From Ancistrus triradiatus (taxonomy: Eukaryota; Chordata; Actinopteri; Siluriformes; Loricariidae): DNA of 64,000 bases. The translations under genes were made by a program, and so were the position numbers. The stretch spans positions 1 to 64,000 of the forward strand of contig JAJAGP010000228.1 in assembly GCA_025084515.1 (NCBI GenBank), read 5' to 3'. The first letter of the stretch is position 1, and each line of letters opens with the position of its first letter. Below are positions 63,159 to 64,000 of the stretch, in pieces. The notes under the pieces were generated by a model. It was not told the origin of the DNA and made no database searches. It was given only the letters and a program-made list of their open reading frames with translations.

Positions 63159-64000
63159 CAGTTTTCAATGTTGGACTGTATGACAAATACGAAACCTTTC
63201 TTTTAACACTTTACCTTTTTATTCTCATCTCTTAGTCTTAATTTTGTCATGAGTATTTCCTTGTACGATCCTTTATAATGCTTTACTTTGAGTGTGTGCA
63301 GCTGTAGTTGTGAGTTTTAAAAGCGAATGTAGAATAGGATAAAAGGTAATAAGGATCAAACTGACTTGACCAATTTAAAAGTAGGTTGCAACAATGGGCA
63401 TGCCTCTGGCTAATTTTATCACTGTTCATCTCCCCTGACTATTTCTTTTCAAGGCTTTGAGCACTCTCCTGAGAGATTTGCTATTCCTGTGAAATTTCTA
63501 TTCCTCATCCCACTTTCTTAAGGGACTCTTAAGCATCTGAAGTGGATAGTATTGAGAAGAAGAGAGAAAAATAATTTTTAGAGGAATGGGACAGGTTACC
63601 AGAGATTACTCTCATAGACAGGAAGGGTTGAGATGATGCATGTGAATATGAGTGAGTCTGAACAGACACTTTGTTTTGTGTTCCTTGTGGGGACAAAAGG
63701 TAATATTTGGACTTATTTGAGTTTTGCTCTGGAGGACAAAAATTATTATGCCCTACAGAGCCTGTTATTTGAGAATGGAATGAATCAGATTAGTGTAATA
63801 ATTGTTTTCAATGTTCGCAATACATTTATACACCAAGTGTCAGGATTCAGACCTTTTTTGTGATCTATTGAGTAAACAGCATAAAAGGGTTCAAGTGATT
63901 GTAACCCTAGACCAAAAATAAATCAGGTTATCACTTACTTCTTGATACATCTGGATCTGAACAGTTAAGTGCAATTTTTGGCATACCTAAGAAAAATACA

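Larger units (their letters stand above)
60266..64000 (+). other. rnd3 intron 2 (runs off the window)
   Basis: At least 3.7 kb with no further exon recognisable. No sequence resembling the next Rnd segment (YYDNVRPL) is present in frame. It contains an AT microsatellite, a Tc1 fragment and a SINE. The rest (62,200-62,960 and 63,165-64,000) shows nothing I can name. Confidence 0.8.

Overview
This window looks like a transposon-rich, mostly gene-free stretch of a teleost fish chromosome. The evidence is the set of repeat families: several Tc1/mariner lineages typical of fish, an L2-clade LINE, Ty3/Gypsy elements, tRNA-derived SINEs with the tail motif GATAAGGGCGTCTGCTAAATG, Tigger/pogo-like MITEs, and many long CA, AT and GA microsatellites. 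The base composition is AT-rich, and a vertebrate gene with spliced exons sits at the right end. I cannot name the species. A catfish-like or other otophysan fish is only a guess.

The only host gene I can support is the first part of an rnd3-type Rho-family GTPase on the + strand. Coding exon 1 is 58,505-58,642, coding exon 2 is 60,178-60,265, and the remaining exons lie beyond 64,000. Both splice junctions are canonical. A 19-codon upstream ORF ends 4 nt before the rnd3 ATG. Everything left of about 57.8 kb is upstream intergenic DNA. It is filled with decayed mobile elements and long stretches in which I see nothing.

Layout. 0-11 kb: AT-rich DNA with microsatellites, one truncated Tc1 copy (1.26-1.9 kb), one nearly full-length but dead Tc1-like element (2.47-4.04 kb) and copies of a dispersed repeat (6.9, 11.1 and 17.2 kb). 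11-16.4 kb: a Tc1 copy broken by three later insertions (an LTR-like unit, a SINE and another Tc1-like element), then a second Tc1-like family whose transposase carries a SINE with a perfect 11-bp target duplication. 16.9-22.5 kb: Tigger-like elements, a Tc1 copy hosting a gag-only LTR-like element, and a Tc1-like element with a long open DDE domain. 22.7-25.3 kb: a LINE tail, a 30-bp minisatellite, a possible solo LTR and another Tc1 copy. 25.5-32.15 kb: two different decayed Ty3/Gypsy elements on the - strand. 32.2-36.4 kb: a decayed L2 LINE on the + strand. 36.4-40.45 kb: an LTR-bounded element with a gag-like start and a long proline-rich repeat ORF, itself broken by a young GC-rich insertion. 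41.6-44.7 kb: another Tc1-like relic and an L2 3' end. 44.7-47.9 kb: a third Ty3/Gypsy lineage. 49.6-53 kb: Tc1 relics and a third locus of the proline-rich repeat family. 53-57 kb: nearly featureless. 57-64 kb: a SINE and the rnd3 gene with relics in its introns.

The most interesting signal not covered by a standard label is a family of LTR-bounded elements without pol. They encode a gag-like N terminus followed by tandem 10-12-codon proline-rich repeats (SSVPEP/SSVPEH type). The family occurs at 18.8-19.9, 36.7-40.45 and 50.85-52.1 kb. In the largest copy, removing the nested 1,275-bp insertion plus one copy of its 5-bp target duplication brings both halves of the ORF into one frame with only one internal stop.
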